Assembly (NCBI RefSeq): GCF_000263735.1
Contig: NC_017946.1
Coordinates: 1,157,348-1,221,347, forward strand
Length of the DNA stretch: 64,000 bases
Source: Pyrococcus sp. ST04
GTDB taxonomy: Archaea; Methanobacteriota_B; Thermococci; Thermococcales; Thermococcaceae
Direction of reading: 5' to 3'
Below, piece by piece: positions 62,415 through 64,000 of this stretch. The stretch's first letter is position 1. The number at the start of each line of letters is the position of its first letter. The notes beneath the pieces were generated by a model, which saw only the letters and a list, made by a program, of their open reading frames with translations, ran no database searches and was not told the DNA's origin. The position numbers and the translations under genes were made by a program.

Positions 62415-64000
62415 CTACCTCCTGCCTATTCTTCTCATCATATATATCACGATTCCAAATGCCAAAACAAGTATCAGAAGGCCTATGTATGCCGAAGTAG
62501 ACTTTTGCTTTACAACGACCCTAATACTATCCTGCCACTCCTGCTGGTCAGACTTTACCTGTATCCTTACCCTGTAGTCCCCGGCTGGAGTTCCCTCGGG
62601 AACTTTGATCGTTATCATAACCCTCACACTATCCTTTGGATCAAGGATCGGTATTGAGGGTTCAGATACCTTAATATCCCATCCCTGGGGACCTGAAGCT
62701 GTTATTTTGATATTCGTAATTGGAGCCGTTCCAAAGTTGACAAGGGCTATAGTAGTGCTCTTTTCTTCTCCTGCCGTTATTGACATTCTATAGTTGGGGA
62801 TGTTAACGCCCAAGCGGTACGAACCTATTAGCTTGACCTTAATTGGAACTCTCTTGATTATCCCACTAGAGCTCTGGACTACTATTGTCAAATTATAAAT
62901 CCCTGGCTTTGAGTTCAAGGAGGGATAAATCCTTAGGTATACGTTTTCTGCCTTTCCTGACTCTACCCTTATGGTCGTTATCTCTATTGAACCCTCAGGG
63001 GTTTGGCTAAACATTGCATTCCACGCTTCAGGCAGGTTCTCAACCTTTAGCTTATACTCATCATCATTTCTTCCTAAGTTCCTAATTGTGACCGTGAGTG
63101 GTACTGACACTTCTCCGAGAACTATTGAGTACACATCTGACTCCGTTTCAACATCAAAGTAGTAGGCCTCTTTAATAAGCATGACTTTCAACTCTTTTAT
63201 TTCTCCATCTTCTAGCTTTACTATTTCTTCCTTCTTTTCGTATCCCTCCTTGCTTACTGCTATTCTGTATTCTCCAGGATCAAGTTTTACCTCAAGCATC
63301 CCATTACTATCTGTTCCGTAGGTCTCCTCATTTATTTGAACATTTGCTCTTGGAACCGGCATTCCTGACTCATCCACAACAATAAGTTTCAACGTTGCTT
63401 TTTCTCCTTTATAAGTCTTGTATATGTTGACCCAAAACTCCTTAGTTATTGATTTGAGAAGAGTTCCATCAGTATCGTAGAACTTTAACTCAACTGAAAC
63501 CTTATGACTACCGAGTTCGGCATTCCTGGGCACTTCTACTTCAATGCTCAAGGATCCAGCCTGACCTTTGTTGAGCATTATCTTGGAAACCCTAACTCCT
63601 TGGTATAGAGCGTAACCTCTCCATCCCTCTGGAGCTTTCACGCTTATTGTTACTAGAACATCCCGCGGAGGAAGAACTACCATAGGAAACGTTAGTAAGA
63701 TCCCTGCTTCAGCTTCTTGGGATAAAATTGGTGTTTCAATTTTGAATTCTTCAGCTTTCTCCGGTTTGTGTTTAACGTCTATTTCTAAGGTGACTACCTC
63801 ACTATTTATTGTAAAAGAAACATAATGTCTTCCCTCTGCCTTTTGAGGAATTGAAACAGTAAGTAACAACGTTATATAGGATTTTGGCTCAATTTCAAGA
63901 CTCCCAACCTCAACATTGTTGTAAGTAAAAGTTGCATTCCAACCTTCTGGAATAGAAAGGGGTGACACCGTTATTACCGTGGAATTCGTCCCATTATTGA
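62415..64000 (-). CDS. membrane-anchored NEW3/CARDB-like repeat protein, partial
   Basis: At least 528 residues, with the N-terminus beyond the right edge of the window. It is made of repeated beta-sandwich units of the NPCBM-associated NEW3 type (PEGWNATFTY, PEGWRGYALY, PEAWNAMFSQ, PQGWDIKVSE each follow the same pattern). A carboxypeptidase-regulatory-like unit lies in the middle (GMPVPRANVQINEETYGTDS). A C-terminal membrane helix and basic tail (YIGLLILVLAFGIVIYMMRR) anchor it, so the repeats face outside. It is in an operon with the ABC permease and may be its external domain partner. Confidence 0.85.
   Translation of the reverse strand, partial: NNGTNSTVITVSPLSIPEGWNATFTYNNVEVGSLEIEPKSYITLLLTVSIPQKAEGRHYVSFTINSEVVTLEIDVKHKPEKAEEFKIETPILSQEAEAGILLTFPMVVLPPRDVLVTISVKAPEGWRGYALYQGVRVSKIMLNKGQAGSLSIEVEVPRNAELGSHKVSVELKFYDTDGTLLKSITKEFWVNIYKTYKGEKATLKLIVVDESGMPVPRANVQINEETYGTDSNGMLEVKLDPGEYRIAVSKEGYEKKEEIVKLEDGEIKELKVMLIKEAYYFDVETESDVYSIVLGEVSVPLTVTIRNLGRNDDEYKLKVENLPEAWNAMFSQTPEGSIEITTIRVESGKAENVYLRIYPSLNSKPGIYNLTIVVQSSSGIIKRVPIKVKLIGSYRLGVNIPNYRMSITAGEEKSTTIALVNFGTAPITNIKITASGPQGWDIKVSEPSIPILDPKDSVRVMITIKVPEGTPAGDYRVRIQVKSDQQEWQDSIRVVVKQKSTSAYIGLLILVLAFGIVIYMMRRIGRR

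Overview
The window is a stretch of a Pyrococcus chromosome (Thermococcales, hyperthermophilic Euryarchaeota). The evidence is an AT-rich genome with GC-rich RNA genes, archaeal promoters (TATA boxes) and GGTG/GGAGG ribosome binding sites, and a marker set of tungsten formaldehyde:ferredoxin oxidoreductase, form III RuBisCO, archaeosine tRNA transglycosylase, archaeal ThrRS and SerRS, Nob1, Nep1 and hypusine-type IF5A. From memory, several proteins (FOR, aromatic aminotransferase, TgtA, RpiA next to an NSUN methyltransferase) are close to, but not identical with, those of P. furiosus and P. horikoshii, so I assign only the genus. Genes are tightly packed. I see no insertion sequence, prophage, CRISPR array or restriction system.

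Layout. 1-8.5 kb: the 5' part of herA, a CPA2-type Na+/H+ antiporter, a HAD phosphatase, a polyprenol-kinase-like protein, MfnA-type decarboxylase, a radical SAM protein, an MgtE-like transporter, form III RuBisCO and a small PIP-box-like protein. 8.5-13 kb: a minus-strand operon of a sirtuin followed by a seven-gene stand-alone Mrp antiporter module. 13-24 kb: an ASCH-like protein, a KaiC-like/V4R fusion, an LEA-like lipid-side protein, adk, tgtA, FUN14, a phosphodiesterase, a PflX-type radical SAM protein, DUF192 and the Lhr helicase. 24-36 kb: a CoA-binding protein, a compact primase-like (AEP) protein, MtnA, ThrRS, a KH protein, GH38 alpha-mannosidase, Nob1 and SerRS. 36-45 kb: a katanin/Vps4-like AAA ATPase, FOR, tRNA-Glu and tRNA-Ile, a histone-deacetylase-family amidohydrolase, rpl34e-cmk-rpl14e, prolyl endopeptidase and Dph6. 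45-51.5 kb: an iron-sulfur block with two metallo-beta-lactamase proteins, three NifX-type proteins (two with Gly/Arg/Trp tails), a small membrane protein, a methyltransferase and SufBC. 51.5-64 kb: IF5A, a polytopic transporter-like protein, Nep1, RpiA, an NSUN methyltransferase, an NSS transporter with a 32-residue companion, an aromatic aminotransferase and the start of an ABC transport operon.

Most notable signals. (1) The iron-sulfur block carries a repeated inverted repeat, TTAGG-N4-CCTAA, between TATA box and start in several promoters. It looks like a DtxR-type metal-regulator box and would tie NifX, MBL and possibly SufBC genes into one metal-responsive unit. (2) Several guide RNAs sit at gene edges: three convincing and one weaker C/D box sRNA, each at the 5' end of a protein gene, plus one H/ACA RNA between lhr and the CoA-binding gene. 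(3) A second, compact PriS-like AEP protein, a katanin-like AAA ATPase with MIT-like N-terminus, a KaiC-like ATPase without a P-loop fused to V4R, and a tiny tandem PIP-box-like protein are candidates for little-described functions.

All family assignments come from reading the translated sequence; no database search was run.
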